A stretch of 64,000 nt of DNA from Apostichopus japonicus (Eukaryota; Echinodermata; Holothuroidea; Aspidochirotida; Stichopodidae). Position numbers and translations under genes: made by a program. Below the pieces are notes generated by a model. It was not told the origin of the DNA and made no database searches. It worked only from the letters and a program-made list of their open reading frames with translations. The stretch's first letter is position 1. Every line of letters begins with the position of its first letter. The stretch lies in the NCBI RefSeq assembly GCF_037975245.1, contig NC_092563.1, positions 2,505,001 to 2,569,000 of the forward strand, read 5' to 3'. Shown here piece by piece: positions 12,291-24,592 of this stretch.

Positions 12291-15227
12291 CTTCACTTGT
12301 GTACTTCATGGCTCTCATAAAAAGAACCTATAATTTCGCTATTTGCTAACATTTACAAAGAAATATTTTATTAAGTTGAGACAGTTAAACATTCACTTTT
12401 TGGCGTGTAGAGGCGCTATTGATTTATTTCTACACATGTTACAACAAAAGAGGAACGCGTCTTTACAGATGGCCGTGTGTTATTGTTTTGTTTTGTCTTA
12501 CTTTGTAGATATTTCTTGTTTTCGTCTGTGTCTTCCAGACGGTACCGAGGGGGTCAGGTCAAAATAGGTTATTCTTCGGGTGCGTAGTGTGGTCGTGTGG
12601 AGCACTCAACTGTTCGTTGTTAGTAATGTAACGTGAATGATGCTCACCAGCTTGCAGACTATTGGCAGGGCGCAAGCACATTTGTCTTCAACTGGAGGAC
12701 AAGAATGTTAACTCGTCGTGCAGGGGTAGGGTATTACTTTGAAAGAATGTTGAACAATTTACGACAGTTAAAAATGTTATATATTTATGTACTATACACT
12801 AGGAGTTTAAAAAAATAATAATATTCGGTCTGCCCGTGTGTGTCTGTGTTGAGGGGGAAGGGGGGGGGAGGGTGAGCACTCCTGATTTTTATTCTGGTAG
12901 CCCCCCCCCCTCCCCCGCCCCCTTATATAGTATACATAAGTATGCGTGGTATTGCTCTTGTCTATTGGTCGTATGACTGACTGCGTTGAAATAAATAATA
13001 CAGTTCTTCAAAAACTAAATACTTGTCATTTAATCAGCTAACGTGATTTTATGTTGAATCTAACGACAACGTATATTTAATTTATATGAATCATATTGCA
13101 ATACAGCCAGCCTTCTAAGACAGTGGTCTTCCCAGGCAATGTTAAACGAAGAGATGGCGTGACTTTGTAAATAGAGGGCGCGAGATCATTATTCAAATTC
13201 AACTCTGAATTCTAGTAGTACAAGTGGTAAAGTAACTGGATCAAAAGTCGGGAATTAATCCGTTGTTATCAATGTTATCGTGCTTACCCTTTGTAATATA
13301 CAAACAGTTTATTACTAGTATGGATAGAACAAAAAAATAAAAGGGCAGGGGTTGGTTGAAGGGAAGGGAAGGGAGGGGGGTGAGAGTGTGGGGCGGCATG
13401 TCGGTTCTTTTGTTGTATTTTCATATTTTTATCATTGGAATATAGAACAATTTCTTGTTTGATGTAGTCAGATATTTGGATGTAGTTATGAACGCTAATA
13501 TTTTTCTCAACGCTTTTCAAAGCTGTTATTTGCAGGTGGTGTCCTTGTCCTTGTCAAAGTTATTTCATCAGGCACAGTACATCATGTTTACATTACATAC
13601 GTATATAAGTAACTTCACACCGAGCACAGTTCGGCATACAAACGGCAACTATATCGCACTCCAGTTCAACAATATATGAGACACTATGATGGGATAATAA
13701 TGTATTTATGATCAAAGAGATGTTGTGTTTTTAGTTTGTAAAGAAGCCGTTTTCTTGGGTGTGTGTGCGGGGAGGGGGGGGGGGGGAGATATCAGTCGAT
13801 CCTAAATACCCATAAAATGTAGTTCATTAACTGACTAGTCTTTCATTAAAATTAAGAAAAGAAAGCGGATTTAAAGTCCCCCCCCCGAAAAAAATGGAAA
13901 AAACTAGCAATTTGTTGCTTTCGTGCTTGTGGTTAAGACGCATGCCCAGTGTCTGGATGACGAACTAATGTTAACAGTAAAAATGTACGAGGTGTTTGTT
14001 TTTGTTTATTTGATGAATTCCATTCATACATATAGTTGACAAATAATCGGTAGGTTTGAGATATTTTTTTTCGACAAAAACGCGCGAAGGATTTTATCAG
14101 AACAGCTCGACAAAAAGCTTCACAAACTTCTGACCCCAAAAATAACCATTTTTAGCTGTCAGCTTATGGTCACATTCTAACAGACGTATGTGCTGCTAAA
14201 AGTTTTGAACAGTGAAACCCAATGCAAAAATATGCGAGCGTCATTTCTCTACTGAAAGAAAATAGTGACAATTTTCACTTGCAAAGGAGTGAACATTGGC
14301 AAATTCTTGCAGGGGGTGTTTTGAGCTGAATATGCTGGTAAATCGTACATTTGAAGGTGAGGAGGGTACATCCGTGCACTCAATTGTACCCTTGAATTAC
14401 CTATACACCAGCTGTTGATAGAATATTTCTACAGCGACTAAAAAACAAGGGGGCAAACTTTTGTTACCCACTTAACTTTTCAAACAGCCGGCATATGAGA
14501 CAAATATCGTTCCGAAAGAGGAAAAAAAAAAGTATAAAAGCCCCGAAGGGGCTAAACCCTGGGAAATATACTACCCTGGACGCCGTGCGCCAAAATATTG
14601 GACAAATGTGAAAATATTTCTAAATGTTACCTTATTCCTTTTTGTTGTTCCTTGACACAAAATCGGCTTACAGAAAAGATAATCTGGCATGCTTGTTATA
14701 CACGATTTTGACACAACCCTTGACTGAAAAAGGAGAAAATTGCTGATGGAAATTTTCGTTTCACTTCATATAGGAATCGACGAAAACAGTCTATTTACTT
14801 TACTGGTCGAGACACGGAGGCTAATCTTCTGTAAAAAAAAAAAAAAAAAAAAAAAAAAGATAAAAAAATGGAGAGGTCGCAAATACTGAAATAAATATAG
14901 ATATTTGTATTTTCTTTGGATCAAAACCTCTTTTATTGAATGGTATTAACTTTCGTACAGTCAAGTTCACTGCAAATAACTTGTTTTGGCAAGTAACTCG
15001 ATTCGCGATACACTGCTCAAATGAATGATTTAAGAATGGAAGACAAACGTTATCAGGTAACTGATCTAATGTTATACAATATCGCCAAGTCTTTCAACAG
15101 TACCTCGATTATTTATCTTTAATTTGTTTTGTCGTTGAGAAGGATTTCTATTGTCGGGCGTGACCGATGGTGGAACTAACATGTAAAGCCTCATGACAGT
15201 GGAGGAAAGGGAATGATGGGGATGGGT

Positions 15228-15271
15228 GGAGGTAGGGGAGGTAGGTGGGTGGGTGGGGGAGGGAGGGGGTT
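15228..15271. repeat. G-rich tract with G-quadruplex potential
   Basis: Plus strand GGGTGGGTGGGGGAGGGAGG within a longer G-rich run: five or more G-triplets with one- to two-base loops. Confidence 0.75.
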
Positions 15272-15577
15272 AGAAGGATGCAACAGTAATATTTCAGAAG
15301 AATGCCGTTTTAATTGGAACATGGCTTCTTCCCTGTTTTATAGTTGTACGCTTATGTAGACCAATTGATGTTGGTTGCTGGGATGGGCCAGATTCGGCCG
15401 AAGGTTTCGGCCTAATTTTGTAAACGGTTCCTGCTCGTTTCGTCTCACTCCCTTCCCTTTCAGTAAAACTTATTTCAGCTTGAATTTTGAATGAAGCGGT
15501 TGACTATGGTCATCATTGAAAACAAAGATTTTGTAAGATACCTCATTGTATTAATTCTATAGGCTTCTTATGTTAAT

Positions 15578-15618
15578 ACTGTTTGGGCATGTTTGGGCAT
15601 GTTTGGGGATGTGTGGGG
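15578..15618. repeat. 11-bp tandem repeat
   Basis: GTTTGGGCAT repeated with variants GTTTGGGGAT and GTGTGGGGAT. Confidence 0.8.
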
Positions 15619-17910
15619 ATATTCATGGATTTTAATCGTCTGCAAAGAGAGGTTGTATTTGGAAGGCTATAGTCGCCCCTTCTCTTGGCCGGAGTTCTGA
15701 ATTGCAAAATGAATTGACCATCGTTAGCTCATGATGCAGCCTGCAAATTCAAGTGCATGAATATATCTCAATAGTGTAAAAAGAAGATAGATTTTTTTTA
15801 TTTATTTATCATTTAGCATTTCGAAATATAAATACATCACCCTTCCTGATATTGCTTTCATCACAGGGTCTAGGCCTATGAATAACGTCTTATATCAAAA
15901 CATGAAGAATTTCGCCGTATACACATTGTGAGACCCTTTTCTCTCTGTCTCTCTCTCCACCTTTCTCTCCACCCCCCCCCCACAACCCCCTCTCTTCTGT
16001 GCGCAAAACGGATGATGCTGTTAATGTCATTCGAGTTATCCATCAAAACTGCAACTATTCAAGGATTGCCGATAGCGATTATTGCATTGGTTATCTTCTA
16101 TAGCCTATAAGAACTGAAATTCGGTACGATTTCTATATGTTCATCATTGTGCATAGAATACGTTTTGCTAAGGTTAGGCCTACTTACTATAGAAGAAAAC
16201 TTGATGAAACCTAATGTTTGTAAGATATTGCCTACCGTATCGAGTACAACAAAGGAGGGCCCTTAGAATGTATTACAAGTTTGGAACAGGTGATCATCTT
16301 ATCCATGGCCTTATTATTCATTTAGGTCACGGCAGAAACCATTGCCCTCTCACGGTCGTTTTTCTCTCCTGACTTACGGCCTGAATTATAGGACTTCTTG
16401 GCTTTTGTTTTCTAGTCTACACCACCTGTGTTATCTTATTAACCGATATGTCAACTGTCGTGAACCTGTGTGAACGAATTGGCACGCTAAAGAGCCATAA
16501 TATTTTGTGAAAATGTCAACGCGATCTTGTCCAAACAAGCGATGTTATAGACCAGTGAAACTTCACCTTGTGGTATAGTAAGGACAAAACTGCATGAGTA
16601 GCTTAGCCCATGCAGCAGGGTACCAAGATGTCGTCAGGCGCCTCACCACACCGTGGGCTGAAAATAGACTGGCTAATGGGTTATTTAGCTTCATGATATT
16701 AACCGTACTAATAACTCCCCTCCTTCCTATCCCTTCTCCCCCTCACCTGCTAAAAATCAAATAGTCAATCTTTTTGCTCAGGAATTGGAAAGCAACACTC
16801 ATGACGCTGTGCATTACATTTTGAAGTTAAAGACTGTTAAAGATTGGATGCCAATGTATTAAAAAAAAAACTGGACTATAACTAAAAGATTGGACTCAAT
16901 AACAAACATGCGCAGCATTGCAAATTGAATGTTAGTTGTGCAATTTCAGTTTTGTCGAAAAAAGGTTGAAAAGGTTGAAAAATGTCTAACTTTTTTTTGG
17001 TTTAACTTGTGGTTATTTATAATGGCATTATAAGATTAATGCGTCTGGGTGACGATATTATGAGAATTGGTCGAACTTATAAACTACGTAATTTTGAATT
17101 CAGAGGGTGAAAAGATCCAAGGAGCCTATGATATTAAACTTGAGCCTAAATATCCCATTCATGCATTATATGTAACATACCAGAATGTGACGTGGCGTGA
17201 CCAAGTGCGAATCCAGGGCGGGGGGGGGGGGCGGAGGGGCGGGTTCAAACCCTATTTCAATCCCACAAAACATATTGCAGTATTTATTCACGTCTATTCG
17301 TTTGTGTTTTTCTTGGGAGGATCCCCACATCCGCCCCTCCCCCTACAAGGGACACCGCCTCTAGGCTACAACCTTATTTTTTTATAATTTTGGATGATCA
17401 ACCAATGGTGACGTGACGTGATGTGGTGAGAAAATGGAAAATTAATTATTGGTGAGACAAAAAGCTATACATTACGGTGCATATACGTGTTATGAACGTA
17501 TACGCATTTTCAGCCGGTGAGTGTATACAATTCACCTGTTTGAAAGTGTTGCACTATAGATGTACAGTCAACGACCTTCTCTATAGGAAAGAACCACTTC
17601 CTAATCAAATAGTAATAAACGAGTACCACATAGGTCAAAACTCTTCAAATATTACCATTGTACTTTGCTATTGTTTTCACAAAAGCCATCAAAATACATC
17701 TGTTCATGCATGCTAAACTTTTGCCGTGCTTATACCGTTGCAAAAAAGGTGACAACCATCATTTAACCTATATAACCGAGGATTGGTTTACTAAATATCA
17801 ATTGTATATATCAGATATTTCGAGAAAAAAAAATGAAGAATGATTTGAAATCAGCCCATTCCTCTCACTGACGTCATAATTGAGAAAAGTCTTTAGAAGG
17901 CTCAGACAGT

Positions 17911-18107
17911 TGGGAAAATTTGTCCTAAATCTAATATACCATTCTATACTGCCCTCTCGTATCACACTTCAAAGCACTTGTACTGCCAGTACAAACAGTC
18001 CCTTACCTTTATCTGTTAGAAACATGACATTCCTACTGCTCATACTGTCAGTACAAGTGCTTTGAAAGCAGGACATGAAAGGGTGCAGTATAGAAAGAAT
18101 TTTCCCA
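17911..18107. mobile_element. Foldback MITE, about 197 bp
   Basis: Starts TGGGAAAATT and ends AATTTTCCCA. Inside, TTCTATACTGC and a CAAAGCACTTGTACTG stretch on the left recur inverted on the right (near 18046-18097). This gives a long imperfect hairpin around a short centre. No clear target-site duplication was found, so the exact ends are tentative. Confidence 0.65.
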
Positions 18108-18511
18108 TTAGGGTGAATGGCTTAGGTAATAATATGAATATTCAAGAAAACCGTAAACCGTACGAGACTCGGTGCCGTATATCCGACATAAAAAAAAAAT
18201 CAATCTTCTATAGAGAGGATATTGTTCGTTAATAATAAAGACTATAACAATCAGTTTGAATTCTCGATGGAAAAATGTCATTCGAACTTGAAAAAAGTGG
18301 AATTGACCGACTCTGTCTGAGCTGTGTTTGCCATTTTAGGTAAACAAGGTCAGATACCGGAAAGTCTCGAAAATCCCACAGCACACCGGTACGTAATATT
18401 ACGGTGTTAATATGTATTGTGTGAAAAATAAACGGTCTCCTGGGTCACGTTTAAAGTTGGACTTATTAAAGGCCTTCGTTAGTTCATTATATTGTGCACG
18501 CAATACTGTTT

Positions 18512-18800
18512 GACACGGTCAATCATCTATAGTAACTCTCTACGTTGTTTCCTAAGGTAGAAGTACCGTATTTAAATGTGGGATATTCTGGTCAGGGGAT
18601 TGGTGGAGGAGGAGGGGGGAGGGGTATTTTGAACTTGGTACAGTCAATCATCTATAGTGACTCTGGACGTTGTTTCCTAAGGTAGTAGTACCGTATTTCA
18701 ATGTGGGATATTCTGGCTAGGGGATTGGGGGGGGGGGAATTTTCAACTTGGCACAGTCAATCGTCTATAGTAACTCTGGACGTTGTTTCTATAAGGGAAT
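18512..18800. repeat. ~120-bp tandem repeat, three copies
   Basis: The phrase CAGTCAATC(A/G)TCTATAGT begins near 18515, 18640 and 18754, followed by ACGTTGTTTC. The first two copies continue with CTAAGGTAG(A/T)AGTACCGTA and end in GGGATTGG plus a G run. Confidence 0.9.
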
Positions 18801-19530
18801 AGTACGTGTAGAATCACCCTACCCACAGCCCTCACCTCCCCTTCCTCCCTCGCTCCTTCCCTCCCTCACCCCAGCACTGTGGCAAACTTATATACACAAC
18901 TTAATATCCGCAGCCTCAACTACGCTACTCAAATTTTGATTTCGAATATACAGCGGCAAGTTTATTTTCGCACTGTAAACGGAGTTGTTGCTCAGACTAT
19001 GTATATTAGTTGATTCGTAGACACGCCCTTCCTTTAGTTACTCCCTTCTACCCTATCCTACCCTACCCACCCCACCCCACCATTCCTCTCCCACACACGC
19101 ACAAACAAAATTGAATAAGAAAAACAGATCAAAGCTTAAATATTTCATATCAAATGATCGGAAGCCATCCGGAGACAGAAATATAATTTTTCACGAGCCA
19201 TCTAGAAGTGAGTTTATTGATTCCGATAAAAGGGTAAATCCGGTGGATATATGAATCTTTATCATATCACCTCAGCGACCCATCCCAATCTTTTGTATAA
19301 GTTTCCGGACCGTGTACCGTTTGATGACTGCACCTGTTTATCATTATCCCCTGGGACAGATTTGATGAATTTCTACAGTATATTTTATATGTGTGGACTT
19401 CAAGCATTTCTCCCAGTACTCATTGGTCAAATAGCCTAGGCCCCTCCCCTTTTATTCAGTTGTTGGATCTCGTTTAATCTGTTTTGCGGTTTTAACTAAA
19501 ACCGTTTCTCGTACCGTTTTGTCACCTCCG

Positions 19531-19581
<51 letters not shown>

Positions 19582-19637
19582 TATATATATATATTTATAT
19601 ATAAAGAATATATATATATAAATATATATATATATTT
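19531..19637. repeat. (TA)n microsatellite, interrupted
   Basis: TA runs broken by GTT, TTT and AAAG. Confidence 0.95.
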
Positions 19638-19994
19638 ATCAGTCAGTGGACTCACTATCGTTGGAACTATAAGCCAAAATAAGAATAATTTCAATCTTGT
19701 TGTCGAAGTTTCAACGTTTTATCTTCGCATTTCAACTCCGCAAAAAAAGTTCATAATTTCGACGGATTATGAGGTATATGAAACTTGATATTTATTATTT
19801 GATTTACCAGAGTGCACACTTTTAGGTTAATATATGGATCCAGCTGAAAGATCCATCAATGCTGTGGAGTACATCTCTAGTTAAACACAGTGACTGACCA
19901 GGAACACACTCCTTCCCCCACCGTCCCCCCCCCACATCCCCCTCCCTTCTGTCCTACACCTATGAACTTCATTTCAATTTTTCTTGTCTTTCAG

Positions 19995-20425
19995 GTGCTC
20001 GGGTCCTCCTGTCCAGCAAAGTACTTTGCTTCTCAAAGACGATTCTGAATCTGCGGCTTTTGACAGAATTGCTCTGCGTTTTGATTATTCAAAGACATAT
20101 CTAGAAGACGATCCAGCAAAATACATAAATTTTAAAGAAAAATGAAGCAAATGGACACTCATAATTTGGCCTACTTGAAAATAAGAAAAGTAGAAATACG
20201 AAAACCTCGTTGGAACCAACTCTACCATCATGGTCTGACACAATGGGCGGTGGGATGGGTCATAAATTGCCTCCGGGATACAGTGATCCACCCCGCTGTT
20301 CTGGGGACTCGAATCAAGCGACGCACTTGGCGCATCGGATGAAACCAGCACCTTTCGCCACCGACAGTACATCGACGCATTGGGTTCCTCAAACTGGTGG
20401 CGCTCTTCGACCACTAATCTGGTAG
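19995..20425 (+). CDS. Candidate 3' exon of an unrecognised gene
   Basis: A strong acceptor (pyrimidine tract, then TTTCAG at 19994) opens a 49-residue frame containing QQSTLLLKDDSESAAFDRIA and YLEDDPAKYINFKEK, with TGA at 20143-20145. A second frame, open from 20165 to TAG at 20423-20425, has MGGGMGHKLPPGYSDPP and HWVPQTGGALRPLIW. Both have protein-like composition, but they are in different frames with no good splice site between them. It may be a terminal exon with a chance frame in its 3' UTR, or a frameshifted gene. An AATAAA at 20956-20961 could be its poly(A) signal. I recognise no family and found no upstream exon. Confidence 0.3.
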
Positions 20426-20961
20426 GCTTATCCGGCTTTGCCGTACACCGTTATGCATAGCAGCATCGTGCAGATGGTAACCAGATGCTTAAGTACTTAA
20501 CTTGCGTTTTCATAGCTGAGGAAGTATGATAAGCTATATTTTGTTTACCTTTGAACTAGTTTATTTAGTTCCCTTTGAAAAACATTTGGTGTAAACACAC
20601 GTCTAACAAACGTGATTGTCACTGCACATGCTTGTATGGGGGGAGAGTAACCCCGTCAATGCCACCACCTTCGCCCGGCCCACCCCCCCCCCCCACTCCT
20701 TCAACCCCGCCGACATCAACATAGAGCGTCCGTATATTCTCCAAGTCCTCTTTTTTCTATGTCTAGCATCCATACATATACACACACTGTAGCAAACATA
20801 GACAACAAAAATGCCACCTGTATATTGGTTTGCTTCGTTAAAGTTTCCGGTGGATAAGATAAAAACTGGTTGAAGAGATTAACATATTGTCGTATGTCAA
20901 TGATTGTCTACCCAAGAGGAAATTCTTCTAACGTAACATAGTTTTGAATTTCGGAAATAAA

Positions 20962-21550
20962 TGTTATGCAAAACTGGTTTTAGTTTCTGTGAGACATGTT
21001 CTAATAGTCTCATGTTTATCTGGGGAAGATTAGATTTCCGAACATAGAACGTGTCCTGTCGATATTACCGAATGTAAAGGTGTTTTAAAGTTGAAAAACA
21101 CAAAATACTGCAATATGAAAGCATTGCTGTCTGGCAAAGGCTTTATGATTGAAAACTTAAAAAGGAAGGTGGTACGTCATTGAATAAATGTAACGGTTTC
21201 TCTGCACGTATTTGATTCAATTGGTGACATTAACACGGAGTATCTGAATGATTACATTTAAACGTGCAGTTTAATGATAATTCCGCAGTTAAAGAAGATC
21301 ATGCTTTCCTCTGTAGTTACCATTCTTAACGTTTGGTAAGAAAGAAAGAGAAAGGTTAACTTAGCAAGTATATGGGCATGTATCCGATCCATTACCTTCT
21401 CACAACTACATAAATAGTTAACCATGCATGGTAACTCTTAACATGTGACACGCATGCCCCACGCAAAAGCACATAATTTGATATGTGTGTCCAATAGGAT
21501 ATCCCATAATGGATCAAGCTGCTATACTCACAAATTGCCTCTTATAGGTC
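20962..21550. other. No gene seen
   Basis: Unique-looking AT-rich sequence between the candidate exon's possible poly(A) signal and the minisatellite transposon. Confidence 0.55.
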
Positions 21551-21561
21551 CCCCCATTTAT

Positions 21562-22774
21562 GGAAGCCACTAAATACTAACCCGCGTAACGGTTCGGTTC
21601 ATCGGTAAGGATCCTGGGCGAGAATGACCTCACCTGACGTCACAGTCTTGCATAACTACGTAGATGCACATGTTGTACATTTCACGTGTATAGTGCGGGT
21701 ACGAGCTCGTGTAACACGTACGAAATGCCGGGCCAAGTCCCGCTCGCGATTAAGTAAAAGAGGGGAAAAGAGGAGACAAATACACAAATATCCAAACGTT
21801 TCACGGTTTATTCTTGACATTTTAAGTTAACAAATGCATATAAGAAAGCTGCAATAAAGTACTGTTGTATTTATCTTTATATCTCAAGTAGCAGGTCTCA
21901 CAAGTTATTACACAGAGTTAACTAACCTCCAAGACCTGGTTGTGTACATATATCATTTTAAAAACTGTGAGTACCGTTTAAAACCCATATATCTATCTTC
22001 ATCTCAAGTAACAGGTCTCACAAGTTATTACATAGAGTCAACTGACCTCCTAGACCTGGTTGTGTACAAATATCAAATTTAAAAGCTGCAAAATTCACTT
22101 CAAACGTTTAGATCTATCTTTAATTCAAATAACAGGTCTCACAAGTTATTACATAGAGTCAACTAACCTCCAAGACCTGGTTGTGTACATATATCATCTT
22201 CACGTACCGTTTCAAACCGCTATTATATCTATCTTTATCTCTTAACAGGCCTCACAAGTTGTTACATAGAGTCAACTAACCTCCAAGACCTGGTTGTGTA
22301 CATATATCATTTTAAAAACTTCAAGTACCGTTTCAAACCGCTATTATATCTATCTCTATCTCGTAGCAGGCCTCACAAGTTGTTACATAGAGTCAACTAA
22401 CCTCCAAGACCTGGTTGTGTACATATATCATTTTAAAAACTTCAAGTACCGTTTCAAACCGCTATTATATCTATCTCTATCTCGTAGCAGGCCTCACAAG
22501 TTGTTACATAGAGTCAACTAACCTCCAAGACCTGGTTGTGTACATATATCATTTTAAAAACTACAAGTACCGTTTCAAACCGCTATTATATCTATCTCTA
22601 TCTCGAGTAGCAGGTCTCACAAGTTATTACATAGAGTCAACTAACTTCCGAGACCTGGGCAAAATAACGTAATTCGGGAACCGAGAGCGCCGAGCACAGT
22701 TGCACCCGAAACCGAGTTCCGAGGGCACTCGAAATGGTCCGACCCGCTGTAGGGGTTAGTATTTAGTGGCTTCC
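21562..22774. mobile_element. DNA transposon with minisatellite interior, 1.2 kb
   Basis: A perfect 22-bp terminal inverted repeat begins GGAAGCCACTAAATACTAAC (21562-21583) and returns inverted at 22753-22774. Just outside lie CCCATTTAT (21553-21561) and CCCATTTTAT (22775-22784), a near-identical direct repeat that looks like a 9-bp target duplication with one inserted T. Most of the interior is the seven-copy ~121-bp array. No transposase seen. A 9-bp duplication would suit a Mutator-like family, but the assignment is inference. Confidence 0.75.
21875..22660. repeat. ~121-bp tandem array, seven copies
   Basis: The phrase GACCTGGTTGTGTACAT recurs at 21933, 22053, 22174, 22287, 22408 and 22530, with a last variant near 22652. 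Spacing is 113 to 122 bases. Each unit also has a CACAAGTT...CATAGAGT segment and a TATCTATCT stretch. The array is confined inside the transposon ends described above. Short frames across it are repeat artefacts. Confidence 0.93.
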
Positions 22775-24547
22775 CCCATTTTATCCATCTGGATGAAAGA
22801 GTGAGGAATTGGTGTCCTCAAGGAAACATAATAGGCCTTAACTGATCGGACAAACCCACAACGATGGGAGCCACAAGTACATTGCGTTAATCACTTGACC
22901 ACAACGTCCCACAGTGGTAAAGATGAATGACTATTGGTCGTAGTATGAAACAAACACTGCACAACTGGGGGACTTTCTGACTTATTTTAACGGGTGAAAA
23001 TACTTGTCCAACACATGTCCAATACATGTCCAACTGTTGTACAACACCTCCGCTACAATTATATATCACAATATAGTGAAACTGAACACATCTGGACGAA
23101 GATCTGTGCAACGTATACAGTTATTCAAAGCTATATTCCATACATATGACATTGTTCAAGCCATTCCGTAATATATTAAACATAATATGAACATTTGAAA
23201 CATAATGGAGACTAATTAAGTCATTGATATCTCTCATACCACGTAACTATGTTGGGAACTTTCAAATCGGACGGCCATCCCATTCCATAACCCACTCCCC
23301 TCCCAACCCCACCCCCTCCCATCATAAAAAAGAGGCGACACATTTTGGACCAAGATGAATATATCGCGTAACTAGTATATACGACGTGCCCGTATATCTT
23401 AGATAGAAGTCTTTCACTTTTTACATTCAACGTCTTACTATTCCTGGCGCTAATATTAATTGACTGAAGTTACATTATCAAATTGCTGTCATTTCGTTTA
23501 TTCATAAACGGATGCTTATGTACGTTAATGTTAGTGGAATTGGTTATTTCAAGGGTCATTTCGATTTTATAAACTACCGTGCATGTTAATTGCATACGGT
23601 CATAGTTCATTTAAATCTATTTGTTTGTTTTGTGCTGATATCTTCATCTTCTATTCTTTCCTTTTTTATTCTTTACGTAATGACATAAGGTATTTTAATT
23701 ATTCGTCAAATTGACCGAATAGTTAAATTAAAGACGTTACTGATCTATTCTTATATACGGTATCTTACGTTGTTAGAATTTTGTGTGATATGTTTCATAT
23801 GTGACAATTCGTTTGGTGTTAGCGACTTGGCCTTCGTGATGAAAACCGTTAAATCGTCGTAGCCATACGCCGTCACAAGAGAAAGAATAGCTTCTTAGAA
23901 CTTAAATCAGAAGCATATTAAGAAGGACTTTTAGATAAACTATAAAACAATCTAACAAGTTAGCATAAAGATACGTTCAATAGCCTCCGGTAAACGGCTC
24001 GAAAGTTTCAGGATTCAGGCGACGTCGGTGGTGTAGTGGCGTGTACAAGGTTTCAAATGTGTGGGCAGCCTACCCCCCCCCCCACTCCCTCGACAGATTT
24101 AGGTTAGGGCATGCACCTTTATTGGTCGGCCAGAGGCGGAGCCAAGATTTTATCAAAGAGAGATAGAAAGTTCGTCATCAAATGGTGCAATTTGAGGTAT
24201 ATACTAACACCATAAATTAGGTATTTAATTATGCTTTACTAATAAATACTTTTATAAAATCTTTTGTGATGTTCAATGGTGTGACCTGGGGGGGGGGGGG
24301 GATAACCGCCTCCACCCCTTTGTTATCGCCTGATATCGTCGTGGAATTGTATAATTTTCCCCCGACTAAAACCTAAAAGTTCCCCCCCCCCGATCGAACG
24401 TTTTTCCTGAAGGTGGGGGCCATTCCTCCCCGGTAGCCTCCCTTTTGCGCACGCCAATGTGGTGAAGCGTGACTCATGGAAGTGGTACTCTAGCATCTTC
24501 CTAGGTTAGAACATTTAAGTGTCTCTGAGAGTAGTGAATCGAAATAG

Positions 24548-24592
24548 TTATTAGATAATTGATATTAGATAATTGATATTAGATATTGATAG
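24548..24592. repeat. 17-bp tandem repeat
   Basis: ATTAGATAATTGAT repeated two to three times with a final shortened copy. Confidence 0.85.

Larger units (their letters stand above)
12300..17905. other. No gene seen
   Basis: Several poly(G)/poly(C) runs (near 12858, 12901, 13775, 15971 and 17219), a poly(A) run near 14834 and two short tandem repeats. No convincing exon. Confidence 0.6.

Noticed and set aside
14535-14556. AGCCCCGAAGGGGCT hairpin followed by other bases, resembling a bacterial terminator
   Set aside because: Eukaryotic context, no gene beside it and no T run.
17206-17387. Glycine-rich 106-codon plus-strand frame
   Set aside because: The glycine run is a poly(G) tract; the flanking GGCGG/CCGCC segments look like a decayed repeat, not an exon.
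21875-22660. CRISPR-like regular repeat
   Set aside because: Units of 121 bases are contiguous tandem copies with no unique spacers, in a eukaryotic context; the 84-, 33- and 20-bp arrays fail for the same reason.
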